Shown piece after piece: positions 10,770 to 22,449 of a DNA stretch of 64,000 nt. Under the pieces are notes generated by a model. The model saw only the letters and a list, made by a program, of their open reading frames with translations. It was not told the origin of the DNA and searched no databases. How positions within the stretch are numbered: position 1 is the stretch's first letter; each line of letters starts with the position of its first letter. The stretch is taken from the NCBI GenBank assembly GCA_021292165.1, contig CM037883.1, positions 8,385,434 to 8,449,433 on the forward strand, in the 5' to 3' direction. The position numbers were made by a program, and so were the translations under genes. The DNA is from Shinisaurus crocodilurus. Its lineage: Eukaryota; Chordata; Lepidosauria; Squamata; Shinisauridae.

Positions 10770-11097
10770 CTGGGGTAGGCAACCATAGGTACATTTGGCA
10801 ATTTGAGAAACTGTTACGGGCACCACCACAAAATGGCTATAATGAAAGGCATGACAAAAGACAAGTAAAGACTGCCCCAAAGACTGAGAACAAGGCATCG
10901 GTGGGGTCTGAGCCCCAACACACTAAACAATTCACTGAACTCACAGGTTTCAGCAGCAGCAGAAACTGATTTCACAGAAGTCCCAGCTGCCAGTAAGAAA
11001 AGATGTTCCTTTTTATATTAAAGTGTGAGTGGTAGGGCACAGGAAAGGTGTCTGGGGGTGCATTTGGTGCCCATGGGCACCATGTTGCCTACTCCTT
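10770..11097. mobile_element. Non-autonomous hAT element with 8-bp target duplication
   Basis: Bounded by CCTTAGGC on both sides (10762-10769 and 11098-11105). The ends are imperfect inverted repeats around GTAGGCAACC and GTTGCCTAC. 328 bp with no open frame of note. hAT elements typically make 8-bp duplications. Confidence 0.85.
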
Positions 11098-11105
11098 CCT
11101 TAGGC

Positions 11106-11740
11106 ATTTGCCAATGGGCATGGGCACTGGACTCTTCCTTTTCCTTTTTGGGCCTTAATATCTCTCAGCCACTTAGGTACGTCAAATATAAATTGGTGTT
11201 GTAGTTCATTGGTCATCCATATCCTAATCAGGGAAAGGTGGAAGGCATTCAGTGGACTCTCCTTGTGCGAGAAGGCTCATCTGCTTAAAATTCTTCTAAT
11301 CTTTACCCAAACACCTGAAAGAAACGGTGGATTCTACATGGCAAGAGTGAGCAACATGTAGCTGATTGGCTGCACACACACCCTGGGCTTTTTTTACAGC
11401 CCACCACCACCACTACCATCACCAAGTTTGTGACAGAAATTGGACACTGCAGTAGCCAAAAAAGCTGGATTTTTCCTTGAGTTAAGGGAAAACAAGCCAC
11501 GGTTTGCCAATGAAATTTGGTGGCAGGGCAGCAAAACATGGGGGAAATCAGCCCCTTTTTGCTGCCATACCACTGCACTTCTGAAATTCAGTGGTACAGT
11601 CCCTGGTGGGTTCCAGAGGAGGTAAATTGTCCCCCAGACCCAGAGTAGGTTCCCCCCCCATTATATGGAGTGTCTTTGTGAGAATAGAGAGGGTTAATTG
11701 TATTGTATTGGAGATTATTATTAATTATTGTTATCATTTT
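11106..11740. other. Stretch without a recognisable gene
   Basis: Unassigned. Contains a short CCACCAC run near 11401. Confidence 0.5.
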
Positions 11741-11999
11741 GTATTTATTTATTTATTTGTTATATTTATATTTATTTGTTATATTTATACCCCCCCCTTT
11801 TTCCCTGAAAGGAACCCAAGGCGGCTTACATAATCCTCCTCCTCCTCTCCATTTTATCCTCACAACAACCCTGTGAGGTAGGTTAGGCTGAGAGTCAGTG
11901 ACTGGCCCAAAGTCACCCAGTGAGTTTCATGGTCGAGCGGGGACTAGAACCCAGATCTCCTGAGTCCCAGTCCAACACTCTAACTGCTACACCACACTG
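11741..11999 (-). mobile_element. tRNA-derived SINE, family S1
   Basis: On the minus strand: head (GTGTGGTGTAGCAG), B box GGGTTCTAGTCCCC, central block, L2-like tail (GTAAGCCGCCTTGGG) and a TTTATT-type repeat at the 3' end. Near full length. Confidence 0.9.
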
Positions 12000-13178
12000 T
12001 ATGTTTATCATGTTCATACACTTGGCTTGGAGATGATTACGCTCTGCTGACTCATTTTGTGAGAAACTTGGAGATGGCTGATAATCACAAATACCCTCCT
12101 GAGCCACTGCAATTTAGGATAGCAAACATGCGACGTGGCAATCCCCCCCTCCAGTAATCCGAGCCAAGAGAAAACCAGAGTCCAAGAATGGATACAACTG
12201 GATTTGCCTAACGCACAGTATGGGGAGAGAGAGAAAGCAGGAGACTCATTTGTAGCTGTCCTCACCACCCACAGACTTGGATAATGGCATTGTCACCACA
12301 TTTTTCTGAAATCTCAGAATGAAGGGAAATAAAAACATGGAGCAAAGCCATCCTTGGGGGGGGGGGGGACAATGGCTTCTTTCAACCTCACACCTTATGG
12401 CAGTTGTAAAGCACAATGTGTGAGACTGTGCTGCTCGGGCTGGGTGGCTATGCATGGAACTTCCCAGTGTAGGCCAACAGAAGTATCATCTTTGTTTATG
12501 CACAATAAAGGATGCTTCCAAAACTCTCCTTGTCCAAATTGTTCACTGCATTTGGGAGTTCTGAATTGCTTGCATGCTTAGATGGGCTTTCAATTCATCT
12601 CCAACACAGTGGTCTTCAACTGGATGGGGTTACCACCCAGCCAGCTGCCAGTCATCAAGCACACTGTGTAACTCAAGTGTAGGGAAATAATGTGTGGATA
12701 CAGTGGCCCTGGGCAAAATGCTCTCTGAGGGAGGGCAGATGCATTCCTGGGCAGTAACACTTCCCCATTTCCCCCCTCTTTTTTAACTTTTGGAAAAGTT
12801 CCGGCATACTGCAGAGTGAAGCTGCTTTTGCCCCCAACTTGTTCATTTCCTCAGCATGCCTCCAGGCTCACGTGGCCATTTAAGATGCCGGGCACAACTG
12901 CAGCTTCCTCCACAATATGCCCCAACTTAAAAAAAAAATAAATTAAGAAGAAAGATAAAGTAGAAGTGAGCAGGGGGAAGCAAAAATAGAGCCATTGGTA
13001 GGGAAAGCAAAAATAGTGCCGGTTTAGGGCGGGGAGCAAATGGCAGGCAGGGAGCGACTGCATTTGGGCCCCCTCTGTGACCGTTGTGGGGCCTTGGACT
13101 TCTGCCCGGTGGTCTGTACATGCGCACATGCACACACACATGTTGAGTTTTATTAAAAAATACATGTCAAGAAATATG
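12000..13178. other. Stretch without a recognisable gene
   Basis: Unassigned. A G run lies at 12357-12369. CAGTGGTCTTCAAC near 12608 resembles a hAT terminus, but I find no partner end. Confidence 0.5.
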
Positions 13179-13186
13179 GTTTAATG

Positions 13187-13620
13187 CAGTGATGGCGAAC
13201 CTATGGCACACGTGCCACAGCTGACACGCAGGGACCTCTCTGTGGGCACTCGAGCCATTGGTCGCCAGATTGCGAAAAGACCGTCCCCTTCTGCATTCCG
13301 AGTCGGGTTTCCATAGTAACTCCTCTCCACTCATTCCTCGCTGGCCTCCACAGGCAGGTACACTCCAACATCTCCACCCCCAGAAGCGGTCTGCGCAGGC
13401 ACCCAGCCCTCCTTCTAACTGAACAGACAGCTCAGAAGCACAGCACGCGCACGCCCGAATCTTTGCACGCCCAGTGAAGAGCGATGCCCTGAGACAGAGC
13501 GGAGCACAATTAGCTAGTGCCCCCTCCTCCTTCCTGCCAAATTTAAGGCACTTTGAAATAAATAAGTTGGCTTTGTGTTGCAGTTTGGGCACTCGGGCTC
13601 AAAAAGGTTCGCCATCACTG
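13187..13620. mobile_element. Non-autonomous hAT element with perfect 8-bp target duplication
   Basis: Inverted ends CAGTGATGGCGAACC and GGTTCGCCATCACTG pair perfectly and are flanked by GTTTAATG on both sides (13179-13186 and 13621-13628). 434 bp and clearly GC-richer than its surroundings. The minus-strand open frame at 13167-13592 crosses the element border and does not look like a transposase. Terminal sequences of this type occur in several vertebrate hAT families. Confidence 0.95.
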
Positions 13621-13628
13621 GTTTAATG

Positions 13629-13914
13629 CAATGGGAGAAAGCAATGGACCAACTGAACCGTAACCAAAACACAAAAAACCCTCATGCGGATGTTGTCTTT
13701 GTATACTTGATTCACACTGGGGCTGGCATTAGGGGGCAGCATCTACTACAGAGCCACAGAGTCCAGCAGGCTGCTGAATGCCAATCCTAAGAGCTGCCTG
13801 ATCCCCTGGTTCTTCTCTTTGCTGTTACTGCCTGTTCGCCTGCCACCTCTAATCGAATGGGCATTGGGCAGTGACAGGAGGAGGAGGAGGAGGAGCCTTT
13901 GCTCACCTTGCCCT
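13629..13914. other. Unassigned spacer with a GAG repeat
   Basis: Contains (GGA)n at about 13876-13895. No gene is seen. Confidence 0.5.
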
Positions 13915-14756
13915 TGTAGCAGGATGGGACCCCTCCTCCAAACTGCACACCCTCAGTGGGTACTTCGCTCTCACCAAGTGCCCCCTTGTATGGGTCACTT
14001 CAGACTTTAAGCTGTCTTCTTAAGCTGCGTTAGCCAATAGTATGTCTTAGGGCTTATATGTAGCTGTTCACCCACATTTGTTTGTCTTTTTAAAGAGCAG
14101 TTTGTTTTATTTGATTACTTGAAGTAGGGTGCCCCTCCGTTAACTCACTTCTTACTTTCCTGTCCACCAGTCAGACTCTGGAGAATTAGAACTTTGAATA
14201 AAAAGATTGATTTATTGTTCTAACAAAGTCTCTAAACTGATATTCAACTCAGGCACAGATAACTTGGATTTTCAACAGTCAACAAGTTCAAACTTGTTCT
14301 TTGCTTAGATTCAGGTTAAAGGCAGGCAGATGTTATGCAGTGCTCTTTGTATCAACTTGGCTTGGTTACTTGAAGTTACAGTATCAGACCAGGGAACTTA
14401 ACTGTCCCTGTCACTAGTTCAGAGCTTCACCTTCTTCCTCGGACAGAAGGTCCTTCTACTCCCTAAGTGGAGACTCCTGTGAATTGTTCTATACTAACAC
14501 CTCCACGTTTTCTTTCTCACAACTTAGTACTAGATTTCCTGTCTGAACTCTTCTATTCAGTACCACCTCTCCCTACCTACTCTTCTAACCTCCCACTCCC
14601 TCTCTCACGCCAACCCACTCTCTCCCCAGCTGACAACCGACTCCCCTTAACTGCCAACTCCCTGGGGTTCTAGCTATGCTCTCTGCTTCAACCAATCAGA
14701 GCCTCTGGAATGTTCAGGTTGGCCCTCCCTGGGCTTCTGCCTGTCACTCCGCCACA
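13915..14756 (-). mobile_element. Solo LTR, family A
   Basis: 842 bp with TG...CA borders, flanked by the 5-bp duplication GCCCT (13910-13914 and 14757-14761). Minus-strand orientation is inferred from a start of TGTGGCGGAGTGACAGG, an ATTGGTT promoter-type box and AATAAA at 14211-14216 followed by a T-rich stretch. No internal region or genes remain, so this is a solo LTR formed by recombination. Open frames inside are accidental. Confidence 0.92.
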
Positions 14757-14926
14757 GCCCTCTCCCCTGGGCCATGGTGTGCGGCATGGGCAAGAAGGAG
14801 ACAGCTGCCACAGCAACGAGAAGGAGCTGGAGCTACTCAAGCAGGGGATCCCTGTGGGCATCTTGCCCTGAGGTGCTGCAGAACCTGGACCCCCACCCCA
14901 CCCTTAAGCACACACACAGTGGAGGC

Positions 14927-15144
14927 TGGTGACTCCTATTTTGGTGGGGCTCCAAATCCATCACAGCTTTTTTTTTTTTTTTTTTTTTTGGAGCTGCATA
15001 GGAGCTACCCGTGGTGCTCCATGGTGGTCAATCTATTTTGGGGGTGGAGTTCAGCACCATGGATAGCTCCTATAATAAAGCTCCAAAGAAAAGCAGTGAT
15101 GGATTAGGAGCCCCACCAAAATAGGAGTCACCAGCCTGCCACTG
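14927..15144. mobile_element. Palindromic hAT-like MITE, family M1 (subtype A)
   Basis: Starts CAGTGGAGGCTGGTGAC and ends GTCACCAGCCTGCCACTG. Flanks CACACACA and CACACATG are a near-match 8-bp duplication in a CA-rich site. A run of about 22 T expands the left arm at 14968-14989. Confidence 0.9.
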
Positions 15145-15158
15145 CACACATGTGGGCG

Positions 15159-15161
15159 CAC

Positions 15162-15194
<33 letters not shown>

Positions 15195-15265
15195 GCATGT
15201 ACGCACACACATGCACCCATGCACCCATGCACACACTCAGACACACACACACACACACACACACA
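15159..15265. repeat. Compound (CA)n microsatellite
   Basis: Two CA arrays (about 15159-15194 and 15231-15265) joined by CATGCACC-type repeats. It generates cysteine- and valine-rich open frames on the minus strand. Confidence 0.95.
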
Positions 15266-16392
15266 GTTTCTGGAAGAAGGTGGAAGTAATCATAGTCGCC
15301 AGCAATATTTTGTCAGTGATTCAAATCTGCAAAGGGCGTGAAAAATAGAAGGGAAGCAATTACTTCTGATCTTGCAATATGTTTTAACTGTGCAATCATC
15401 CCCTGAATGAGAAGAAGCCCCCTTTCAGCAATTCTTTGAGCTGAGCCTTGGTGGTCGCTACGGCAATCTCCAAGCTGGCGAGGCAGCACTTTTGCAGCTT
15501 CCCCCCCCTCCTTCTCTAAATATATTCACAGCAGCCCAAGGAAAGTCCCAGGCCTGCATCTGCAATTCTTTTTAAGTGCATCCCAATCCCCTGACGAGGC
15601 TGAGGAAGTCTGCACATTCTTCATAGTCCCTTTATAGCTTAGGAATGATAGAGGCAACAGGGACTACATAATGACTTTTCGACGGTTGCTCCACATTCTG
15701 GTTTCAGGGGATGATCTTGCTTGCTCGCTCTCCAGTACACCTCCCCCCCCTTGCACAGAATGCAAAACGCCATCATAATATCACCCTTCTTTTGTGAGGG
15801 AAGCCAACTGAGGAGGAAACATCGAATTCATTACAGGGGCTTAATTTAGAAACTCAGCCTTCTGCCATGTCAGGTGAGAGGAATCAGTAATGTACCCATT
15901 TTTGCCTTCCTGTAGATAATGACCCTGCTGGCTGAGTGTTTGGAAGGCTCCATTTCTTTATTTGTTACCCAAAACATATAGCCCACCCCTCAGCTGAAGC
16001 TCCCAAAATGGCATTGTGGAATGTAGTAGAAGTAGAACACAGCTGTGAAAAGCAGCTGTTTCTTCAGTGTGGTTTCCTCTTGGCTCAGACAGCTTGGAAA
16101 CAGAGTATAACTATTTTGGTTCTCCCTGCAAGAACTCGTTGGCTAGAGCACCGTTATGAAGAGCAGCATCTACCCCGGTTCCTTTTTCATTGCAACGGAT
16201 GATGGGATAGCCAGAATGTTCTCCCCTTCTCTGTCTGGCAGACTAAAGTCAAAGCAAAGAGGAATGATTGTTTTATAAGTAAAATTCCACAAGTGTGGAG
16301 CACTGATGTTCAGGATGGAAACCATTCTATTTCCCTCTCCCCACCCCTAGTTTTCCATTTTTCCCCCATTCCCATCATCCCCTGGTTTTCCA
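15266..16392. other. Stretch without a recognisable gene
   Basis: No repeat that I can name. Repeat-poor and of average composition. Confidence 0.5.
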
Positions 16393-16635
16393 TTTTTTTA
16401 TTTATTTACTTTATTGTATTTATTATATTTATATCCCACCTTTTTTCAAGCAAGGAACCCAAGGCGGCTTGCATAATCCTACTCCTCCACTCTATTTTAT
16501 CCTCGCAACAACCCTGTGTGAGGTGGGTTAGGTCAAGAGTCAGTGACTGGCCCAAAGGCACCCAGTGAGCTTCATGGCTGAGTGGGGACTAGAACCTGGA
16601 TCTCCCAAATCCTAATCCAACACTCTAACTGCTAG
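16393..16635 (-). mobile_element. tRNA-derived SINE, family S1
   Basis: On the minus strand: B box region AGGTTCTAGTCCCC, central block and L2-like tail (GCAAGCCGCCTTGGG) with a T/A-rich end. The tRNA head is cut at GCTAG where a CR1 fragment begins. Confidence 0.88.
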
Positions 16636-16637
16636 CC

Positions 16638-17014
16638 CTTCAGAAGAGGAGACTGAGGGGAGATATGATCGCACTCTTCCAGTATTTGAAGGGATGTCAC
16701 ACAGAGGAGGGCAAAGATCTCTTCTCGTTCATCCCAGATTGCAGGACACGGAATAATGGGCTCAAGTTACAGGAACCTAGATTCCACCTAAACATCAGGA
16801 AAAATTTCCTGACTGTCAGAGCAATAAGACAATGGAATCAACTACCTAGGGAGGTGGTGGGCTCTCCCAGTCTGGAGGCATTCAAGGTGCGGCTGGACAG
16901 ACATCTGTCAGAGATGCTTTGACCTGGATTCCTGCATTGAGCAGGGGGTTGGACTCGATGGCCTTGTAGGCCCCTTCCAACTCTACTTTTCTATGATTCT
17001 ATGATTCTATGATT
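16638..17014 (+). mobile_element. CR1 LINE 3' end
   Basis: Encodes, from about 16665, the C-terminal CR1 reverse transcriptase segment ([18 protein letters not shown], later [18 protein letters not shown]), stops at 16920, and ends with the CR1 3' UTR (GGGGGTTGGACTCGATGG) and three ATTCTATG repeats. The 3' hallmark identifies the family. The segment is open over 85 codons, so it is fairly young, but it is strongly 5'-truncated and cannot move by itself. Confidence 0.93.
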
Positions 17015-17960
17015 CCTCTCCATTTTCCTCCCAACAGTCCATATTCTGTGGTCACTGAAGATGCTTAGTTCTCACTGCAATGCTTTTTTTGGAGTCCCCC
17101 CCCCCACTTTTTAATAATGTTTTGTACTTCTGCAAACCCTCCAAGCCTGCTCATACCGCCTCCTGGGTGTGGGTGTTGTCATTTTGGCAACATAAGCAAC
17201 AGCGTTCACCACCTGAACATCAGAAATAGAGGGAAATATTCTACTATGAAATGGCAACACAAACAGAACAGAAATGAGGTACTTTGCTGCTGAAGCTAAT
17301 GTGGGAATAAAATACTACAGTTTTGACAAGGGGGATGTGAACCAAGTGCAGTATTTGGGGAGGGCAGAGGGTTTCCACCTATGATTATTCTTCACGAGCA
17401 CCTATATATTTCTGGTCAATGCATTGCTTCAACACACTGAGTGATTTTGTTATGACTACTTTAGGGGCCGAGGTACTGGGTATGCTTGCCAAAGGCACAA
17501 ATACATTTTTTAAAATAAAAAAGTACTAGTACTAACTGTTGGATAATATTGCCATTGTTGTTATAAGCTATACAACATAATATAGTTATGTTATAATATT
17601 ATGTATTAAAAATAACCACAAATGACCATAACATTAGATATATATATATTGGTAACTGAGTACATTTGAATATATTCAAGAGCAGACTGTTAAACTGTAT
17701 TGGGGATCTTATCTCTCATCCTACTAGGGGGGAGAAAAGTCTAATGAAATGTTTTTGGGTGGTTGTTGTTTCTTAATAATTTAAAATGTGTATACACCTG
17801 GTTTGTGTCCCGTTGAAAAAGATGCCCAATGTGATTAAAATCAACAAGGTCGAAAACAACTATACAATTTTGAAAGAAAACACAAAACACACATCCTGGA
17901 ATATAAAAATTAACACAAGAACCTGGAGAATACACACTGAGGGGAGCTGCTTTGGCCGCA
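17015..17960. other. Stretch without a recognisable gene
   Basis: AT-rich, unassigned. Contains a short (TA)n run at 17638-17650. Confidence 0.5.
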
Positions 17961-18085
17961 GCCGTGCTGGAGCTGCAAAATGGCTTTCCTGGGGCATGGA
18001 GTTCCACAGTCTGGATAATGCTGCAGAGAAGGTCCTTTCTCATGTACTCTCTGGAGGAACCTCCAAAGGCAGTGGGTGGGGCATG
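17961..18085 (-). mobile_element. Possible L2-type LINE fragment
   Basis: GGAGTTCCACAGTCTGG and GAGAAGGTCCTTTCTC resemble the antisense of the L2 segment that encodes AFSVAAPTLWNSLP. Short and diverged. Confidence 0.4.
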
Positions 18086-18164
18086 AAACAGGAGCTCTCT
18101 TGATGGAGAGGCGGATTAATGTGAGAGAAGAAAATCCTTTAGGTGTGGAATGGTGTCCCTAGAG

Positions 18165-18273
18165 CAGTGTTCTCCAACCTTGGGTCCCCAGATGTTTTTG
18201 GCCTACAACTGGCTGGGACATGCTGGGAGTTGTAGGCCAAAAACATCTGGGGACCCAAGGTTGGAGAACACTG
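18165..18273. mobile_element. Perfect hairpin hAT-like MITE with 8-bp target duplication
   Basis: Two 46-bp arms are exact inverted copies around a 17-base loop (GGCTGGGACATGCTGGG). The element begins CAGTGTTCTCCAACC and is flanked by CCCTAGAG on both sides (18157-18164 and 18274-18281). Perfect arms and perfect target copies indicate a recent insertion. It is non-coding and needs an outside transposase. Confidence 0.95.
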
Positions 18274-18281
18274 CCCTAGAG

Positions 18282-19114
18282 TGAAGCAGAATTGACCTCT
18301 GGCCAAGAAGAAATGCTCTGGTCTGCTACTGCTGCGCTTTTAACAGTAGCTTAATCTGAAGGAATCAGCAAACGGAAGCTTTTCATGGCTTGGCGTTCAA
18401 CACGGTCACCAGTTAATGTTTGCAGGCCAAGTTGCCAGTAAAGGCATAGAAGCACAGGACAGGATGCTAAAAGGAGTTGGTAATTTTAGTGCAAAAGCAC
18501 CCAAAGTTTGAAGGCTTCCCTTTAGAACTATACTGAACAACCCAAATATTTGAATGCAGCGAATGCCTGGCTTTTAATAGTGGACCCCTATGGCCCTATC
18601 TTCTCCTATATGGAAGAAAACAAACACATTCACACAAAACAATCTTGCCGTATTGTCTCTCTCGATAATCCTTTCCTCATTCAGGCAGGTGATGCCATTG
18701 TCGATCCGCCTCCTTTGTCAGCAGCTTTGAAGGAGATGCAGCAGCACTAAAGAAAACCATCAAGGCAAATGTGACTGAGATCAGATGATGGCTAAAACTG
18801 CAACACCGAACAAAAGCGAATTTCCCTCCTTCCCTTAAACACGCTGCAATTAGGACAGGAGAATGACTAGCCCAGCTGTCAGTGGGAGCCTGATGTTCAA
18901 GTACAGTTTTGAAAAGGAATATATTATGCTTTTTATAGCTACTGTCAACAGCGATCAGCAGAAGGGAACAACTAGAACAGCTGGCAGGGGAGCCCGCCGT
19001 CAGAGTGCAATTGGAGAAAACACGTCGTTTGCTTGGGCAACTGTCGTGTGTGTGTGTGTGTGTGAAAACAAGTCTACCGATGGGGAGCGGTTCCCAGAAT
19101 GGCAAAAGTCAGGA
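18282..19114. other. Stretch without a recognisable gene
   Basis: Repeat-poor, with a (GT)n array at 19046-19064. The minus-strand open frame at 18677-19105 has a His-Thr run from the microsatellite and no known domain. Confidence 0.5.
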
Positions 19115-19258
19115 TAGAATAATAGGATCATAGAATAGTAAAGTTGGAAGGGGCCTATAAGGACATCAAGTCCAACCCCCTGCTCAGTGCAGGAGAACAG
19201 ATGTGGGCAGCCCAGACAGTCACCCATCCAAGCACTGACCCGGCTCATACCTGCTTAG
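19115..19258 (-). mobile_element. 5S rRNA-CR1 composite SINE, copy 1
   Basis: On the minus strand, 5S rRNA-like sequence containing the internal promoter parts (GAAGCTAAGCAGG, then GTGCTTGGATGGGTGACTG) runs through a short linker into a CR1 3' end (GAGCAGGGGGTTGGACTT, then ATTCTATGATCC repeats). The first ~40 bases of 5S are absent. The same order occurs at 29165-29342, which makes a chance junction unlikely. Confidence 0.8.
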
Positions 19259-19429
19259 CTTCAGCATGTGGTTTGCATTATGTGTAAACAGGTGAGGATC
19301 GGAATATAAAGCTGAAGCACACAGCTTCAAGGCAGGGGGAAGGGTTGGGAGAGGTGAGCCATACGTTTGACTCTCATGGAATCTGTGGTTTAATGAGAGC
19401 CTAATACAATGGTTTGATGGGAGAGGGGC

Positions 19430-19645
19430 AGCCCTGGCAGAGCACAAAATTTTCATGAAGAAGGTTGCAGGTTCAATCCCTGGCAGGTTCTCCATTTTTT
19501 ATTTTAAATGAAGGATCAGGAATCAGGTGATGAGGAAGACCTCTGCCTGCAACCCTGGACAGCTGTTGCAAAACAGAGAAGGTAGTACTGCTCTACATGT
19601 TCAAATAGTTTGGCTTGATGTAAGGCAGTTTCTCATGTTCCTTTG
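19430..19645 (+). mobile_element. tRNA-derived SINE, family S2
   Basis: Head with A-box remnant (GCCCTGGCAGAGCAC) and B box (GGTTCAATCCC), body (CTGCAACCCTGGACAGCTG) and end (ATGTAAGGCAGTTTCTC). A short T/A insertion lies after the B box. Confidence 0.8.
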
Positions 19646-20591
19646 TACTGTCTACCTGCTTCCTAGTCCTCTGAGGAAGGAGACACCCTGGGCTTCCCCT
19701 TCTCCAGGGCTTTGGGTTAGAGCCATGTGCAAATACCCTCTCAAAATTCTTACACCCTATTTGTGAGCAGAGAAATTGTTGGGGGTGGGATCATTTCACC
19801 AGTTTTCTCTAGGGGGGAGGAGAAATTCTCCATCAGTTTTTTTGGAGGTGGGGTTCACCATTAGCAATAGCAGCTTTTTTTTTTCTTTTCCCCCCAAAGT
19901 TGTTGGGTTTCTGTTGTTGCTTCCCCCCCCTTTTTTCTTTTTTTGCAGCAACTGTGTTGGCAGCCCAGACACCTTTGGCATCTTCCACAATGTCCTGGCT
20001 GGGCCCATTGTCATTTCAAGGTATTGCATGTGTGTGGGTTCTGTATGCATGTGTGTTGGCTGGGTGGGGGTGTCTGGCACAAAAAATGTTGCTGGAGACT
20101 ATTCAGAGAACATTTTGTTAAGTGATCTTCTTTTTCTAGGGAGTGAGCGCTGAGAAAAAGAAAAATCTCTGAAATTTTCTCTGAAAAAGCGTCTCCTGAG
20201 AAAGAACAGTATCCCAGTGTATCATTCCACTGGCACAGATGATGTTGCACTAGTGGAAACTAAGTTCTGAACTATGCATACAAGGAGAATCCAATTAAAG
20301 TTACTTTGCACAAGCGTGGTTGCACAGGTGGTTTGTAGCATGACACCATTGAATACTGCCCAAAGTTTGGTTTGGCTCTAGTTTGAGGTGGGAGCCCAGA
20401 GGTTTCATATCATCCAACATTTGATGGGTGAAAATAGAGACACACTTGTAAATTGCCTGTTCTTATAACACATTTACTGCCCATGGTCTCAGCTCATCAC
20501 TGTTGCATATTGCTGGAGAATTTACTCTGCCTGGGTCTTTGTTTTATTCATTTACTCTACAACATTCTGCTGTCTACTGATTTAAAAGCCA
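19646..20591. other. Stretch without a recognisable gene
   Basis: Unassigned, with T runs and a C run near 19880-19945. Confidence 0.5.
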
Positions 20592-20690
20592 GTGAGGCAT
20601 CCTGTGCCCTCCAGGTATATTGGGCAACCATTGGTCATGTTGATTGGGGATTATGGGAGTTGTAGTCCAAAACATCCGGAGACACCTACC
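20592..20690. mobile_element. M2 MITE, partial
   Basis: Recognisable by GTGCCCTCCAGG on the left and ATGGGAGTTGTAGTCC plus AAAACATCCGGAG on the right. The left arm is partly lost. Confidence 0.65.
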
Positions 20691-20754
20691 ACTCCAAAAG
20701 GTTGTTCTTTGGGTTTAACTCCATTTCCCTACAATATGCTATACTGTTTTGTTT

Positions 20755-21420
20755 CAGGAAATGGAACCCAACCTTCCACTGTATACACAGGGCTCAGGGT
20801 GGCTTCCAAGAATTTTAAAGCAAAAGATCCCCACCACCACCAAAATAATACAAGAATAATGAAAAAGAAAAAAGAAAGAAAAGAGAGATAAAGCAGCAAA
20901 TAAAAAAAATCTAAAAGGAGAAGAAAAGCCAGTGAAAACCTCAACCTGACAGGTTAAACAAACAAACAAAACCCCTATGGCTAGTTGTGGGAAAGCAGCT
21001 AGAGAGTGCTGCCAAACAGACCCCTGAGACATGGAATTCCATAGGATAGGTGCAGACCCGGAGAAGCCCTCTCAGTATCCCAGTCAGTCTTGCCTTAGCC
21101 AAGGAAGAGCCTCCCCAACAAACTGTAGGGAGCAGGCAAGCTGGTATGGAAGGAGGTCCATTAGGTATTCTGGGCTTCGGCCTTTTATGACTTTAATCAT
21201 CAGCAATTTGAACTGAGCCTAGAAACAAATTAGTAGCAAGTGCAGCTGTTGTAAAATGGGTCTAATATTCTCCCACAGACAAGCTCCAATTCTTTGCTGC
21301 CACATTCTGGCCCAGCCGTGGTTTCTGGAGAGTCCTCAGAGGCAGCCTTTGGTAGATTGCATTGCAGCAATCCACCCTGAATTGGTCATCAACAGTTCAA
21401 AATAGACCGCTGGAGCTGCA
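20755..21420 (-). mobile_element. Old L2-type LINE remnant
   Basis: Antisense matches to the younger L2 at 63 kb: CAGGGCTCAGGGTGGC-like tail, GGAATTCCATAGG, AGTGCAGCTGTTGTAAAA and TTGCAGCAATCCACCC correspond in order to its parts. An A-rich stretch at 20860-20910 interrupts it. Heavily decayed. Confidence 0.55.
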
Positions 21421-21904
21421 CAATGTGTAGTACTAGTGGCAAGTTGCACACTGCCCAGTGCCCTTAGCATGAAGCCACATGCATTGACACACATGTGCAC
21501 TAGAGATAAGAAAGTTGCATCTACCTCACCATCAGGAGATTTAATTGCTAGGCAAAGAGGAATGCCATGAATGAGACACTATGAGAGTTGTCATAAATGA
21601 CAACTCTAGGAATATATCAAAAGGCCAGGGATTTGCCAAGGACATAGGCCAGCAAATAGATACTGCCCCTGTTATGTAGTGTACGTGATTTCATTTGGGG
21701 AGGAAATTCACTGCAAGATGAATGAATCTTCTTTTGCATTTATTACACAGCATGCATTCTAAACCATCCATGGCTGTTACTTCTTATATTACATAATAAT
21801 CAGAGCTCAAGATGCTCCATACAATTAACTGCATGAGCTCTGAAGGACAGGTGTGTATGTGTGTGTGTGCACGCACATGTGGGTTTGGGATCTTGTTATT
21901 GTGA
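21421..21904. other. Stretch without a recognisable gene
   Basis: No assignable feature. Confidence 0.5.
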
Positions 21905-22010
21905 GCTTCCCAGAAGCATCTGTCTGGTTGCTATTGGAAACAGAATGCTGGACCAGGTGGATCCTTAATCTGATCCACAAAGGCAATACTTATGTTCTCA
22001 TGGAGCACAT
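21905..22010 (+). mobile_element. CR1/L3-type LINE 3' end fragment
   Basis: GAACAGAATGCTGGACC-type block (here GAAACAGAATGCTGG) followed by CTTATGTTCTCATGG. Only the last ~100 bases are present. Confidence 0.6.
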
Positions 22011-22449
22011 TTACCATGGCAAGAAGCCTGAACACACACCCCAAACCCACTTCTTTACTGAGAGATGGAACCAGCACAGACCCCTCACAAATATACAACG
22101 ACCCTGATTCTATAGCACTGGCAAGGGATCCATCCATGTTATAGATTTTTTATCCACTTTGATCCCAACTTTATTCCTACTCTGTTTCAGAACAGAGTTG
22201 CAACTCATTAAACCATTCACCTTGCCTAGGAAGGGCAATTAGGTTCTCATCCACCTAATTCTCCCCTCTTTCTTCCTTCCTTCCTTCCTCTTTAACAGCA
22301 ACTTCTAGAGTAAAAACAGCATCACCCTGTTTTCCTGAGTATCCATAGATAATGCAGAGCACCACAGAAAGCCATCTTGGATCTATCTCCAAGATAAATT
22401 TATGTCAGTTCCTCTTGGTGGAGATTTCTCCCTCCCAAATTTGAAAGGT

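Noticed and set aside
13167..13592. Cysteine-rich minus-strand frame of 141 codons
   Set aside because: It lies across a non-autonomous hAT element border; the cysteines reflect GC-rich non-coding text.
14676..15107. Open frame of 143 codons
   Set aside because: It starts in an LTR, crosses the target duplication and ends in a MITE with a poly-T run.
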